64,000 nucleotides of DNA from Candidatus Methylomirabilota bacterium (GCA_016207095.1 JACQQF010000054.1:21792-85791), one strand, 5' to 3'; shown: positions 37,371 to 49,189, numbered from the stretch's first letter. Numbers and translations: made by a program. Notes: generated from the sequence alone by a model not told the origin.

Positions 37371-37565
37371 CGGGAGGCCCCGGTTATTCTGGCGGGCTAT
37401 CCCCGACAGCTCGGATCACGGTTTTTGCATGTAAGTACCCGAAATATCGCTCCGTTCGCATACCCTGTCAAGCACTGTTTTGATTGCAATAGGCTGCCTG
37501 CTGGTCGGTCTATTGCGCTATTGGCCCGCAGCCTATCCCGTTCACAAACTACCCGTTCGTCCAGC
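37357..37565. other. spacer between intI 1 and the first cassette
   Basis: About 210 bp presumed to hold the rest of attI and any cassette promoter. I found no convincing -35/-10 pair and no gene. Confidence 0.4.
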
Positions 37566-38428
37566 CTAACTCAGTCGATCCGCAGGGCTGTAGACCCCAC
37601 GCCCACCCCGATTTAGAACATGGGTGTAGATCATGGTCGTGCTCACATCCCTGTGCCCCAACAGCTCCTGAACCGTTCGAATGTCATATCCATCCTCAAG
37701 GAGGTGGGTGGCGAAGGAGTGCCGCAAGGAGTGGGAACTGGCTGGCTTGGCGAGCGCTGCCCGACGGGCGGCGTCTTTGACAGCCTTCTGGACCACGGAC
37801 TCGTGCAGATGGTGCCTAGCGCATGCCGGTCAACCGGTCCATGTAATGCTTCGAGGCTGGGAAGACCCATTGCCACGCCCATTCCTTATCCGCGTTGGGG
37901 TACTTGCGTTGAAGGGCGTTCGGCAAAGCCACACGACCCAACCCCCGCTCCAGATCGCGCTGGTGCTGCCGTCTCACGAGATTGAGGTGCCTGGCAAGCG
38001 GCTCTTTTACCGCCGCGGGGAGCATCGTCAGGCGATCTTTGTTTCCTTTGCCCTCTCTCACGACAATCTGGTTACTGGTGAAGTCGAGATCCTTCACTCT
38101 GAGCCGCATGCATTCCATCAGACGAAGGCCGGCTCCGTAGAGCAGCGTCGCGATCATCCATTCGGCGCCGCCGAGACACCCAAGTAACGCCTTCACCTCT
38201 TGCCGGGTCAGAACGACAGGCAACCTGTGCGGCCTTTTGGCTCGAACGACGCCGTTCACGTACCCGATGTCTTTCCCCAAGACTTCTCGGTACAGAAACA
38301 GGAGGGCGTTCAGCGCCTGGTTTTGGGTCGAAGCGGCGACATGGGAATCGCTCGCCAGGCTCGATAAGAACCTTGCAATCTCGCCTTCGCCCATTTCTGC
38401 CGGATGGCGCTTGTTGTGGAAGAAGAAA
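37566..38428 (-). pseudogene. intI: integron integrase, N-terminally truncated and frameshifted (copy 1)
   Basis: Tyrosine recombinase of the IntI type. FHNKRHPAEMGEGEIARFLSSL..., GAGLRLMECMRLRVKD (catalytic R), the IntI-only patch [35 protein letters not shown] (H-x-x-R) and [16 protein letters not shown] (H and the nucleophile Y) are all present. Two lesions: the first about 60 residues are missing, cut exactly where dnaE2 ends, and about 1 nt is lost near 37817, so MR is followed by a stop while frame +1 continues as [15 protein letters not shown]. Reads leftwards toward attI and the cassettes. Confidence 0.92.
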
Positions 38429-38429
38429 G

Positions 38430-41552
<3,123 letters not shown>

Positions 41553-41564
41553 CGATTAGAAAGT

Positions 41565-41610
41565 CCCCTTCCCCCTTACCTTCATCCTCTCCCACAGCGG
41601 GGGAGAGGAT
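41565..41610. repeat. GGTGAGGG-type palindromic repeat, copy D
   Basis: CCCCTTCCCCCTTACCTTCATCCTCTCCC then GGGGGAGAGGAT, placed between imuB and dnaE2. A partial copy lacking the distal GGTGAGGG arm. Confidence 0.5.
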
Positions 41611-41692
41611 ATTTTGTTTTCCCTGCGGGTCGTAGAGAACCCAGGATTTCTCTCCGTGATAACATCCTTTTATACCAATCAGTTATGAAGAT

Positions 41693-43135
41693 TTAGTCAA
41701 CTTTTCCATGAAGAAACCACCGCTGGCGATCCGGGTCATAAAAGACCCAGAGCATCTCGCCGTGCCGCGTCTCCACAAAGTAGTATTCGCGATGCACCTC
41801 CCGCATCCACCACCCACCGCTGACGATATGCGGCCCGTGGAGCGTGATAGAGGGGCGACCTGGAGTTGCCAGTGGAACCGGCTTGGCGAAAATCCGGCGC
41901 ACCAGGTTTCGCAGCATCACCTGCCGTGGCTTAGGGAGTACCACCTGCTCCAGCGGCTCCCACTTGAAGCTCGCCTCCGGGAGGTGCCCGTCTGTGAGTC
42001 GCGCCCGCACGACCGCCCCGTCGCCGAACGTGGCCCGAACGCGGGCCAGCGACCGGTTGGCCGCATCAAGATCGCGCCGGGACCGCTCGGCGAAGAGCCG
42101 GAGCTGTTCGGGCGTCGCCGGGACCCCGCTCGCCGTGAGTTCGATCTCGATCACTCCGGCAGGAAGCGCAGCCGCCTCCAGCCGCAGGCGGACGAGATCG
42201 AGCACTTGTACCGCGTCGAGCGTGGGAGCCGCGGGGCAGACGCGCTCGTCACGCCATCCCCTCCCGTCGAGCAGGAGGCGAAGCGTGAGTTCCGCGAGCG
42301 CCTCCCCTCGGGCAACGAGCGTCAGGAGCAGCGGATGGAGGAACCGCTTGACAAGGAAGAGCAGGCGCGTCGCGTTGGTCTCTGGTTGATCGAGGATGAG
42401 CGACTGTCGGACCGGCTCTTCGGCGTGGTGTGGCTGGAGCGGTGCCCACAGATCGCCGGATGCCGCTCGGTGGAAGCGATAGGCCTCCGACCCAAAGCGT
42501 TCGAAGAGCCCTCCGGCAGGAAGGGAGAGCAGCGCGCCGACAGTCGCCATCCCGAGCTTCGAGAGCGTGTCGCGGAGGTTCGGATCGAGGTCCAGGCGGT
42601 CGAGCCGAACCTGCTGCGCGGCAGCACGCTCCTGACCGGGGTTCTCGAAGACTACCGTTCCCTCGCGTGCGCTGGCCACGGCATAGGTGCCGAAGCGGGT
42701 GAACCCCACTACCACCGTCGCGCGGAAGCCCATGCTGCTGAGATCGGTGAAGATCGCGCGCGCCCATTCCTCGAGGGACGCATAGAGGCGACCCAGTCCT
42801 GCCCCGCTCAGCCAGAAAACGCCGGGTTCTTCTGGAGACGGTTCGACCTCGGGAGTGAAGCGCCCGAGTCGCTCCGTGAGTGTCGCGACCACTTCGGCGA
42901 TCTCGGCGGGCGGGACCACGCCGGCCCGCAACTCGGCCGTGAGCGAACAGCCGGCAGCATAGCGGAGGCCGGAGAGCACGCCGGCGCGACGCGCCGCCTC
43001 GTTCACCCAAAGGATAAGCCCCTGCGGCCTGTCCTCCGCCACCACGGCCACCGGGTGGGCCACCCATTCGGGATGACGCCGCAGCAAGAGCTGCAACGGA
43101 AACGCGGCGAGGCTAACGCAGGCCAGCCGGTCCAT
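41693..43135 (-). CDS. imuB: ImuB, catalytically inactive Y-family polymerase homologue
   Basis: 480 aa. The N-terminus MDRLACVSLAAFPLQLLLRR replaces the D-x-D of active Y-family enzymes, as in other ImuB; the palm (PVAVVAEDRPQGLILWVNEAARRAGV), thumb and a C-terminal ImuB region (GPHIVSGGWWMREVHREYYFVETRHGEMLWVFYD) are complete. ImuB bridges ImuA and DnaE2 on the beta clamp. Its ATG lies at the edge of a 23-bp repeat (43112-43134); at the other repeat copy the equivalent codon is GTG, so the start was rebuilt when 1.86 kb was inserted between imuA and imuB. Confidence 0.94.
   Translation of the reverse strand: MDRLACVSLAAFPLQLLLRRHPEWVAHPVAVVAEDRPQGLILWVNEAARRAGVLSGLRYAAGCSLTAELRAGVVPPAEIAEVVATLTERLGRFTPEVEPSPEEPGVFWLSGAGLGRLYASLEEWARAIFTDLSSMGFRATVVVGFTRFGTYAVASAREGTVVFENPGQERAAAQQVRLDRLDLDPNLRDTLSKLGMATVGALLSLPAGGLFERFGSEAYRFHRAASGDLWAPLQPHHAEEPVRQSLILDQPETNATRLLFLVKRFLHPLLLTLVARGEALAELTLRLLLDGRGWRDERVCPAAPTLDAVQVLDLVRLRLEAAALPAGVIEIELTASGVPATPEQLRLFAERSRRDLDAANRSLARVRATFGDGAVVRARLTDGHLPEASFKWEPLEQVVLPKPRQVMLRNLVRRIFAKPVPLATPGRPSITLHGPHIVSGGWWMREVHREYYFVETRHGEMLWVFYDPDRQRWFLHGKVD
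43112..43134. repeat. 23-bp direct repeat, left copy
   Basis: Identical over 23 bp to 44994-45016. In this copy it carries the imuB start region; in the other, the last codons and stop of imuA. Confidence 0.9.
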
Positions 43136-43607
43136 TTTTCTCCACCTTCGCTCAGTGAAGAGAACGCGCTGTTAGGCGAGTCCCTCGCGGAACATGGCTT
43201 TCAGTTCAACAAGCGCCATACCCTTGATTTCATCAGAACCGTTGTGAAGAAACCCGTTGCATCTTCCCCATCAACAGGATGGTTCCTTTTTTCTTTGCCG
43301 GGAGTAATTCTTACATCGTTTTGATCGTCCATCCCGCCAGGGTTTGGCCGCTTAAACCGTCACTAACCCCCTCCAGGCGCCGAAAACCCGGCCTTAAGGC
43401 GAGACGTAAGCACAGCGGGCACGTTGCTTGCCTATGAATGTACAGAACGTACAGGCCGCAGGTATTGGTCATCGCCTTGGCGCCGAGGCTGCCATCGGCC
43501 AGAGGTCGCTCGCGAGACGCCGGCTTTGAGCAGCGAAAACGATTCCTCGCCGACACGGCGCGGGGGTGGGACATGTATGCCAACCTCTATTCTGGGGGGA
43601 TTCACTG
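43136..43607. other. non-coding part of the imuA-imuB insertion
   Basis: 472 bp with no recognisable gene. GAATGTACAGAACGTACAGG (43436-43455) contains a GTACAGAACGTAC near-palindrome. The region must hold the promoter for the two rightward genes, but no clear consensus stands out. Confidence 0.35.
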
Positions 43608-43964
43608 ATGGCACGAAGACTCACACGGCACATCCTGCCGATGCCAACACGGCTCATCGGCAGACTTCTGGTGATTTGGATCGGGTGTTTTTCCGCTACC
43701 GCCTTTGCGGCGCCTGGCCGGACGTCGGTAGTTCCATCGCCACGTTCGACTCGAGAGGTCGGCCTGGCCCGAATCGTCTCGGTCGTGAAAGACAGGGTTC
43801 CGGATCGCGAATTATTGGAGAAGGCACAGGCGAAACTTCTCTCGTTGAGCGATCGACAAGTCCGCATCGCGGCGGCCCTCGCTGAGCGAATCGCAGAGGA
43901 GAGCCATGGGGCAGTCGCGGAAACAGCGTTCCTCCTGTTGACCGTTTTGATCATCTTCTCTTAG
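43608..43964 (+). CDS. small exported protein with a C-terminal membrane segment
   Basis: 118 aa from the ATG at 43608 behind GGGGGG. A signal-like segment (RLIGRLLVIWIGCFSATAFA) is followed by VGLARIVSVVKDRVPDRELLEKAQAKLLSLSDRQVRIAAAL and a hydrophobic tail (FLLLTVLIIFS). The layout resembles PA2779/DUF6627 proteins (repeat of L-x-x-L-S-D-x-Q-V then a short TM), with moderate confidence. Role unknown. Confidence 0.65.
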   Translation: MARRLTRHILPMPTRLIGRLLVIWIGCFSATAFAAPGRTSVVPSPRSTREVGLARIVSVVKDRVPDRELLEKAQAKLLSLSDRQVRIAAALAERIAEESHGAVAETAFLLLTVLIIFS

Positions 43965-44007
43965 GTCTGCACCCCGGATTCCCGCTCAAGGGTTCTTTCC
44001 AGACCAC

Positions 44008-44982
44008 ATGGGCATGAAGATGAACAGACTGTCGCATGCGGTCAGACAAGGGTCCGTTCGAGTCGCGTCCCGCGTGGCGATGGTCGTGGTGAACACTGCC
44101 AGGCGGTCGGCGGATGTCGTGTATCACCTCGCGATCCTCGGCTTGAGCGCTGGGATCGCCCTGTCGCTCCCCGTCACCGCCGGCTTCCTTGCCAGAAATC
44201 TCCTCTACTACTGGTCTCGCATCGAAGACGAGAAGATCTTCTTGATCTTGGTTGAGATCGCGGTGGCGGTGATACTGGTCCTCCTGTTGAGTTCGGTCGG
44301 GAGGAGCTGGCGCGATGGACGATTCGCGAAGATGGCGAGACGCGCTGGGATGCTGTCCGCGGCATCCGGTGGAGAGTTCTTCGCCAGACGACGGATCAGA
44401 AGATTGAAGGTGCGGCAGGGCTTTGGCCGTGATCTCATGCTGATCGGATCGACCGGCGCCAGGACCTTCGTGGACCCGAAGGGAGACCTGTATAGCGTGC
44501 TACACAGTTGCCGTGAGGCGAAGATTATGCTCCTCGATCCCGAAAGTGAGGGTGCGAGGGCGCGCGCCAAGGCCATTCTCCACCCGGACGTGACAGAAGA
44601 GGTCTTTCGGGAGCAGATCAGGAAGAGCATCGCGTTCCTCAAGGCGCTCAAGGAAGTCCAAAAGACCATCAGACTCAAGCTCTATGCGGATCCACCGTTC
44701 CTCAAGCTGGCGATCCTCGGCGACTACATCTCGATGCAGTACTATCACGCGGGCATGGATGTTCAGATGATGCCCGAGTATTTGTTCAAGCACGATCAAA
44801 ACCCGGCGAGCCTGTATACCCCCCTGTATCAGTATTTCCTGGCCAGATGGAATGACCCGGACATCTCGGAATATGACTTCGAGACGGATGAGCTGGTCTT
44901 TCGGGACCCGGCCGGCAATGAGGTGAAGCGAGGACCGTTCAGCAGGTCTGGAGCCGGGCAGGCGAATGCCTCTCGCGCCTGA
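44008..44982 (+). CDS. membrane protein with cytoplasmic PLD-like/unknown domain
   Basis: 324 aa. Two membrane segments (about 37-63 and 76-98) then a soluble domain with FGRDLMLIGSTGARTFVDPKGDLYSVLHSCREAKIMLLDPES (about 140-180) and KLYADPPFLKLAILGDYISMQYYHAGMDVQMMPEYLF (about 228-264). Such domains recall phospholipase-D-like modules that accompany stress sensors, but HKD motifs are absent, so catalysis is doubtful. Distance to the previous gene is 43 bp, suggesting an operon. Confidence 0.7.
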   Translation: MGMKMNRLSHAVRQGSVRVASRVAMVVVNTARRSADVVYHLAILGLSAGIALSLPVTAGFLARNLLYYWSRIEDEKIFLILVEIAVAVILVLLLSSVGRSWRDGRFAKMARRAGMLSAASGGEFFARRRIRRLKVRQGFGRDLMLIGSTGARTFVDPKGDLYSVLHSCREAKIMLLDPESEGARARAKAILHPDVTEEVFREQIRKSIAFLKALKEVQKTIRLKLYADPPFLKLAILGDYISMQYYHAGMDVQMMPEYLFKHDQNPASLYTPLYQYFLARWNDPDISEYDFETDELVFRDPAGNEVKRGPFSRSGAGQANASRA

Positions 44983-44993
44983 ACGCCAAGGCT

Positions 44994-45016
44994 GCTAACG
45001 CAGGCCAGCCGGTCCA
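44994..45016. repeat. 23-bp direct repeat, right copy
   Basis: Identical to 43112-43134. Contains the imuA TAG stop (44997-44995). Confidence 0.9.
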
Positions 45017-45597
45017 CGGCAGACCTCCGCATGCGTCCATGTCGGGCCCCGGCGCTTGTCCTTGAGGACGGCGAGCCCACATGAAAACCGGTCATCGCAG
45101 ACTTTCTGCCTCTGCGCCTGGACCCGGAGGGAGACGAGCGAGCCCAGCGACGGTAGCTCGCCGCCCTTCTCCGTCAGGCAGAGAATCGCGGTCTGGTGCT
45201 TCTGTGCCAGTCCAGTCAGGCGCGTCTGGAGCGGGATGGGCACGTCGGCGCCGGCACCGAGGTCGAGCACGATCAGGCCGAAGGCGCCCGACCGCACGAG
45301 CTGGTCCGCGACGCGACCCACGGCCTTGGCATTAGCGACTCGGACGACCACCAGGGCGCCCAGATCAACCCCTCCCTCGGCCGCGTCTGGCGGGTAGAAG
45401 CCGCGTTCCTCCAGCGCGATCCAGGCGACCGGTTCACCCTGCCGCTGCGCCTCCAGCACCAGCCCGAAGGCGAGCGTGAGCGCCGCCGTCGCCCCCGCCG
45501 CCGAGATCTCCACCAACCGCCCGGCAATCTGCTCCAGCCCCCACGGCCGGCCTGATGGCTCAACAGCCCTTTGCCAGACGCGCACCGCCGCGACCAC
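44995..45597 (-). CDS. imuA: ImuA, RecA-like mutagenesis factor
   Basis: 200 aa from a GTG at 45597, chosen because the upstream ATG (45645) overlaps the promoter -10 motif TATAAT and would be inside the promoter. Family motifs: GRPWGLEQIAGRLVEISAAGATAALTLAFGLVLEAQRQGEPVAWIALEERGFYPPD (a degenerate RecA P-loop region) and GAFGLIVLDLGAG. ImuA binds RecA-like functions and ImuB in the ImuABC mutasome. The end VCRGPAGLR followed by TAG lies in the 23-bp repeat. It is preceded by a lexA-like promoter motif. Confidence 0.85.
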   Translation of the reverse strand: MVAAVRVWQRAVEPSGRPWGLEQIAGRLVEISAAGATAALTLAFGLVLEAQRQGEPVAWIALEERGFYPPDAAEGGVDLGALVVVRVANAKAVGRVADQLVRSGAFGLIVLDLGAGADVPIPLQTRLTGLAQKHQTAILCLTEKGGELPSLGSLVSLRVQAQRQKVCDDRFSCGLAVLKDKRRGPTWTHAEVCRGPAGLR

Positions 45598-45634
45598 CCC
45601 TTGCAGCTTCCCCAACCCTTCTTTCCCATAATGT

Positions 45635-45654
45635 GTATTATACATTTGACTAAT
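45635..45654 (-). promoter_or_regulatory. candidate SOS operator/promoter of imuA
   Basis: On the plus strand GTATTATACATTTGACTAAT. It matches the lexA upstream motif at 18 of 20 bases and, read leftwards, places TATAAT as a -10. An A-tract (AAAAAAAATTC) lies 9 bp further at the same spacing as before lexA. Likely LexA-controlled. Confidence 0.65.
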
Positions 45655-45732
45655 CCCTCAGCGAAAAAAAATTCCGAACTCAAGGCCACAAAAATCCCAG
45701 GCGAAAACCCCGACTGCTCAGAACTCTCCACC

Positions 45733-46644
45733 TCAGCGGAAGAATGTAACCTGTCCTGCCCCCGTGTTCCCAGTGCTCCTCTGGACCGCCAGTATCGTCA
45801 CATCGTAGAAGCCCGGCTCAGTCACGTTGTAGGACCCTTCATAGAGGCCTGACACGCCGGAGCGAGAGAACGCAAGGGGGACCACAGCTACGACGGCGCC
45901 TGAGCCCAGGTTGCGGACATGAGCTGTGACATTGAAGTCTGAGGGGATCCACAGCAGACCTATATTGATCGGACAGCCGCACATCATCGCCACCTTGGCC
46001 TTCAATGGAACCGTCGAGGCTGAAGAAGGAAGCTGCATGTGAGTAGGAGGATCCAGTACCTGGACCAGAAGCCCCGAGATCTCCACACCCACCTCAACAT
46101 CATTGCCAGGCACTGCCCACTGAGTAGCTACTGCCCTGTGGGCGGTCTGCAGGCCGCCTATTGCACCAAAGACTGAGACCTCAAGCATTGCTGGACGCTC
46201 GAGCGCTATCTCAGCGCTGAAACGGGAGCTGTTCGGGCCTGCCACGAGCCAGTGGATGCGAGGAGGGCTGCCCGGAGTGACAATCGCCCTGGAGGAGGCG
46301 TTGGGCACGTGGCTGTTGCTCACGCTTCCTGAATCGCCTGAGGTCACACCGCTTGCTAGAAGCTCGCCCGTGTGGCTGTTGCGAACTGTCACCTGGCTAC
46401 CGCCGATGTCATCGCCCAGGTACTTGCCCCCTTTGGCCTGGACCCGAACCAGAACCCGTGTCTTCGGGCCGTTGAGCGATTTTCTTTGCCCAGCATTCTC
46501 TGCGACCTGCCATGCTATGTCACTTGGCACGGAATATGGCGTATCCTGTGAAGCTGCCTCCATCGGGCTCTGCGCTTGCACTCCGGATAAACACAGAATC
46601 GAGACGATCATTGGGAGCATGGGGTACGACCGATGTCTTTTCAT
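45733..46644 (-). CDS. secreted Ig-like/beta-sandwich protein, unknown function
   Basis: 303 aa with signal peptide MKRHRSYPMLPMIVSILCLSGVQA. All-beta mature chain with Ig-like turns: VTVRNSHTGELLASGVTSGDSGSVSNS, LEVSVFGAIGGLQ, KAKVAMMCGCPINIGLLWIPSDFNVTAHVRNLG and YEGSYNVTEPGFYDVTILAVQ. The MCGCPINIG patch has an echo (ISAGCGCSTMSV) in the gene upstream, suggesting the two interact. Low-hydrophobicity, probably periplasmic or surface. Distal gene of the integron 2 region. Confidence 0.75.
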   Translation of the reverse strand: MKRHRSYPMLPMIVSILCLSGVQAQSPMEAASQDTPYSVPSDIAWQVAENAGQRKSLNGPKTRVLVRVQAKGGKYLGDDIGGSQVTVRNSHTGELLASGVTSGDSGSVSNSHVPNASSRAIVTPGSPPRIHWLVAGPNSSRFSAEIALERPAMLEVSVFGAIGGLQTAHRAVATQWAVPGNDVEVGVEISGLLVQVLDPPTHMQLPSSASTVPLKAKVAMMCGCPINIGLLWIPSDFNVTAHVRNLGSGAVVAVVPLAFSRSGVSGLYEGSYNVTEPGFYDVTILAVQRSTGNTGAGQVTFFR

Positions 46645-46792
46645 ATCCGCAATCCCTATAAGAGATTAATCGGCACCGGTTGCCGCGTCAGCCCCGAGTC
46701 GGACCAGGCGTCGCGAACACAGTGAGCGTCCACTGCAGCGAGGAGTTATGGGGCGCTTCTGCTGGCGACATGGCGGAATAAGCTCCTCGGCG

Positions 46793-48244
46793 TCACGGGC
46801 AACGAAGACCATCGACCAGTTTATATCCTGGACCGCCCGTCCCGCCGCTCTGCTCCCACACCCGCTCTACTGTAAACTCGCACCAACAATAGCCTCCTGC
46901 GTCACTTCCGACAAAAGCAAGGAACCGGTTCTTGTCGTCCACCTTTCTTCTTCCTCGCGTCCCGACTGACGGGACATCTACCCACCGAATAAGTGGACCC
47001 TCGTGCACCTTACTCTCACTCTCCGCGTCGTAGTCATCACTCCCCCATTCGCGTGCCGAGAGCTGCGGGTACTCCGGCGCACCAGCCGCATTCCCATGAA
47101 GGAGGATCAATTCCCGATCGCCACCCCCTTGGACCGGCAGACGTAAGGTACTTGTCTGCTGTTGCATGTCGTCGAATCTCGGAAATAATCTGGTACTGGG
47201 ATTGGCGATCAGCCGATCGTCGGCCTTGGTGGTGCTTTTAGTCAGCAACCCCTCTTCACAATCTGCGGCAGCGCTTCCGCCCGTGAGCGTAGCTTGCACC
47301 TCAAAACCAAAGCCCACGCGGTCAACGGGATTCGGGGCGGGGCGAGGGTCCAAGGTTCCGAGTGGACATGTGTACGCATACTTGTTCACACCACACGGCG
47401 AAGGAGTCGGTTGAGGATCTACCCGCTTACAGAACGGAGATATAAGCGGCTTTCCGTTCTCCTGGCAGTAGAAACCTGAGTCTCCCGTGATCTGAACACT
47501 CATGGTGCTACAGCCGCAGCCAGCGGAAATGGGAATCCACATATCCTCGTACGGCGCCTCTGGAATCGGCCCATCGGGGACCTTTAGTAAAGATGAACCG
47601 CTGGTCTTGCCGCCGAGACTGTCGAACACTGTGAGGTCTACTCGCACTTTTTCTTTCCCTTTCGGGATGAGATAAATGAGCCTTGGGGCCTTTGTCTCTA
47701 TACGTTCGGAATCCACTGACCAAAGATACCGATCTATCTGAGCACTGAGAGACCAATCGGTGCTGGCTACGAAGACTACCTCATACCGGGTGTCTACGGG
47801 TCTTATTTCTTCCAGAGAGACTAGCACTTTGGGAGGCGGATGAATCGAAAAGGAGACAGACTGGGAGCCCTTGGATCGAACAGTGGACACCTCCGCCATT
47901 AGCGCATAGTCCCCAGGGGCTGCATGCGAAGAGTGGAGTATTCCTGTGATGACACCATCGAGAGGCTGCAACCTGGAAGTGATACTGATGGGAATCGACG
48001 TTTTCTCATCAGCGCGAACCACTGCGAGCTTTACACTTGTGCTCCCAGGATCGTAGGGCGAATCGATCCTAACTTCGATAGTGGTATCGCGGTTTGTGAA
48101 TACGACTTCGCCAGACAGTGGACTCAAGATCGTCAGTTTCAGAGGTGTTTTGGAGTTCTCCAGCGGTGCACACGCAACGAATAAAGCGGACAGCAGATTA
48201 ATGACTGCAATGCTGGGAAAACGTCTAGACAGGAGTGGGCTCAT
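46793..48244 (-). CDS. exported lipoprotein-like protein with Ig-like domains, unknown function
   Basis: 483 aa. A lipoprotein signal with VINLLSALFVACAPLEN (Cys about residue 25) is followed by two beta-sandwich regions (about 35-110 and 125-210), then a cysteine-rich stretch ISAGCGCSTMSVQITGDSGFYCQENGKPLISPFCKR (about 240-275) and a C-terminal region rich in Trp and Cys. ATG overlaps the stop of the 59-aa gene (ATGA). I recognise no family; homologous cysteine patch also in the next gene down. Confidence 0.72.
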   Translation of the reverse strand: MSPLLSRRFPSIAVINLLSALFVACAPLENSKTPLKLTILSPLSGEVVFTNRDTTIEVRIDSPYDPGSTSVKLAVVRADEKTSIPISITSRLQPLDGVITGILHSSHAAPGDYALMAEVSTVRSKGSQSVSFSIHPPPKVLVSLEEIRPVDTRYEVVFVASTDWSLSAQIDRYLWSVDSERIETKAPRLIYLIPKGKEKVRVDLTVFDSLGGKTSGSSLLKVPDGPIPEAPYEDMWIPISAGCGCSTMSVQITGDSGFYCQENGKPLISPFCKRVDPQPTPSPCGVNKYAYTCPLGTLDPRPAPNPVDRVGFGFEVQATLTGGSAAADCEEGLLTKSTTKADDRLIANPSTRLFPRFDDMQQQTSTLRLPVQGGGDRELILLHGNAAGAPEYPQLSAREWGSDDYDAESESKVHEGPLIRWVDVPSVGTRGRRKVDDKNRFLAFVGSDAGGYCWCEFTVERVWEQSGGTGGPGYKLVDGLRCP

Positions 48245-48420
48245 TGGGTTTTCTCCTCCTCATTCTTGAAATGCCACCCGTTCGGAGCCAGGAGATCTCC
48301 CTTGATCTCCGGAAGCCTAATCCACGAGAAGCCCTTCGGCGCTGGAGGCAAGTCGAGCGCGGCGCCCGGGACAGCGACGAGTATAAGGAATACAATGGCA
48401 AGCCCTGTGAGCTTCCGCAT
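48241..48420 (-). CDS. short secreted peptide
   Basis: 59 aa from the ATG at 48420: MRKLTGLAIVFLILVAVPGA signal, then LDLPPAPKGFSWIRLPEIKG and DLLAPNGWHFKNEEEKTQ. Overlaps the next gene by ATGA, so it is translationally coupled. Possibly a truncated or small secreted partner of the two beta-rich proteins downstream. Confidence 0.65.
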   Translation of the reverse strand: MRKLTGLAIVFLILVAVPGAALDLPPAPKGFSWIRLPEIKGDLLAPNGWHFKNEEEKTQ

Positions 48421-48440
48421 AGAACTCTCCTGTTGGCGCG

Positions 48441-48500
48441 GCCTAACAGGCGGGCTCACCTGCGCCGCTCTGCGGCGTCAGCCGCGGCCCGAGGTTAGGC
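48441..48500 (-). other. attC site
   Basis: GCCTAAC (48441-48447) to GTTAGGC (48494-48500), 60 bp, with arms GGCGGGCTCACCTGCGCCGC and GCGGCGTCAGCCGCGGCCCG. Cores match consensus perfectly. The stop of the gene above is in the right core. Confidence 0.9.
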
Positions 48501-49067
48501 CTTACGCCCACTGGCTTCCTTGAGCGTGACTACCTCGCCGGAGACACTCCGTGGCACAAACGATTCACGGTCGAACCTGTGCTGAAGCCACAAGGGGGCC
48601 AATCCGATGATGGGAATCGCGATGTCCGTGTAAAAGATGACCCCGGCATTACCTGGTGCGAAGTTATGAGCCACGATCATCTGATGAACGTGGCCTGCGG
48701 CGGCGCCAAGGAGGAAGATTGCGGGTCCAATCACCGCGGCGACGCGCAAGCCGAAGTCGCCCCGGAACGCAAGCAAGCCGACTATCGAGTATCCCAGGCT
48801 CGCCATCCCAACCTCTGCCTGGAACGGGCTCGGTCCCCAGCCGATGAACTTGGCGGCCGTGTCGCCAAAGAAGACATGGACTACAAAGTTGTAGAAGAAG
48901 GACATCCCGACCGAGAACAGCAGGAAGTATGAAAACACATCCTCGACCACCAGGGAAGGAGTCAGCGGGCGAGGCCTACGCCACAAGGAGATTCCAGTAG
49001 CGATCAGCCCCAAGACTAAGAAGGTCAGGGTGAAGTTTTGCAGCACAATACGGATGAAAGTTTCCAC
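48495..49067 (-). CDS. DUF6790-like membrane protein
   Basis: 190 aa with five membrane segments (about 9-28, 46-66, 85-106, 107-130, 146-167). FSYFLLFSVGMSFFYNFVVHVFFGDTAAKFIGWGPSPFQAEVGMASLGYSIVGLLA is the signature stretch of DUF6790 proteins. No known function. Lies between two attC sites, so it is a gene cassette. Confidence 0.82.
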   Translation of the reverse strand: METFIRIVLQNFTLTFLVLGLIATGISLWRRPRPLTPSLVVEDVFSYFLLFSVGMSFFYNFVVHVFFGDTAAKFIGWGPSPFQAEVGMASLGYSIVGLLAFRGDFGLRVAAVIGPAIFLLGAAAGHVHQMIVAHNFAPGNAGVIFYTDIAIPIIGLAPLWLQHRFDRESFVPRSVSGEVVTLKEASGRKA

Positions 49068-49102
49068 AGATCACCTCTGGTCGATCGATCCCAAGTATGG
49101 TG

Positions 49103-49189
49103 GCATAACGGCTCGCGATTGAGCCGCGGCGGAGTAGTCGATTTCTGAAATCTGCCGCACCCGCCGACGGCTCCAATCGCTTGTTAGAT
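49103..49189 (-). other. attC site
   Basis: GCATAAC (49103-49109) to GTTAGAT (49183-49189), 87 bp. Left arm GGCTCGCGATTGAGCCGCGGC pairs with GCACCCGCCGACGGCTCCAATCGC. Confidence 0.65.

Larger units (their letters stand above)
29596..38428 (-). mobile_element. integron 1: damaged intI, attI and about 11 gene cassettes
   Basis: From right to left: intI remnant (38428-37566), attI core (37350-37356), then genes almost all reading leftwards, each followed by an imperfect palindrome bounded by RYYYAAC and GTTRRRY. intI and the cassettes point the same way and the 3' end of intI faces attI, the reverse of class 1 integrons but known from some chromosomal ones. Both its integrase and its last attC are broken. 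Confidence 0.85.
43135..44993. mobile_element. 1.86 kb insertion between imuA and imuB
   Basis: Sequence bounded by perfect 23-bp direct repeats and encoding two rightward genes opposite to the imu operon. The repeat is the imuA end/imuB start overlap, so before insertion the two genes overlapped and after it each keeps one copy. No transposase or tyrosine recombinase is inside. Confidence 0.75.

Noticed and set aside
41708-43324. 538-codon rightward open frame opposite imuB
   Set aside because: It is antisense to imuB and shows no recognisable domain; the imuB frame has full-length family motifs.
43380-43600. possible c-di-GMP-type riboswitch before the membrane-protein pair
   Set aside because: Fragments such as CAAAGCC occur, but the conserved stems and the CAAACC core are not found in the right order on either strand.
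46660-46760. possible attC between the 45.7 and 46.8 kb genes
   Set aside because: A GTTATGG near 46746-46752 lacks a matching RYYYAAC arm, so the site was not called.
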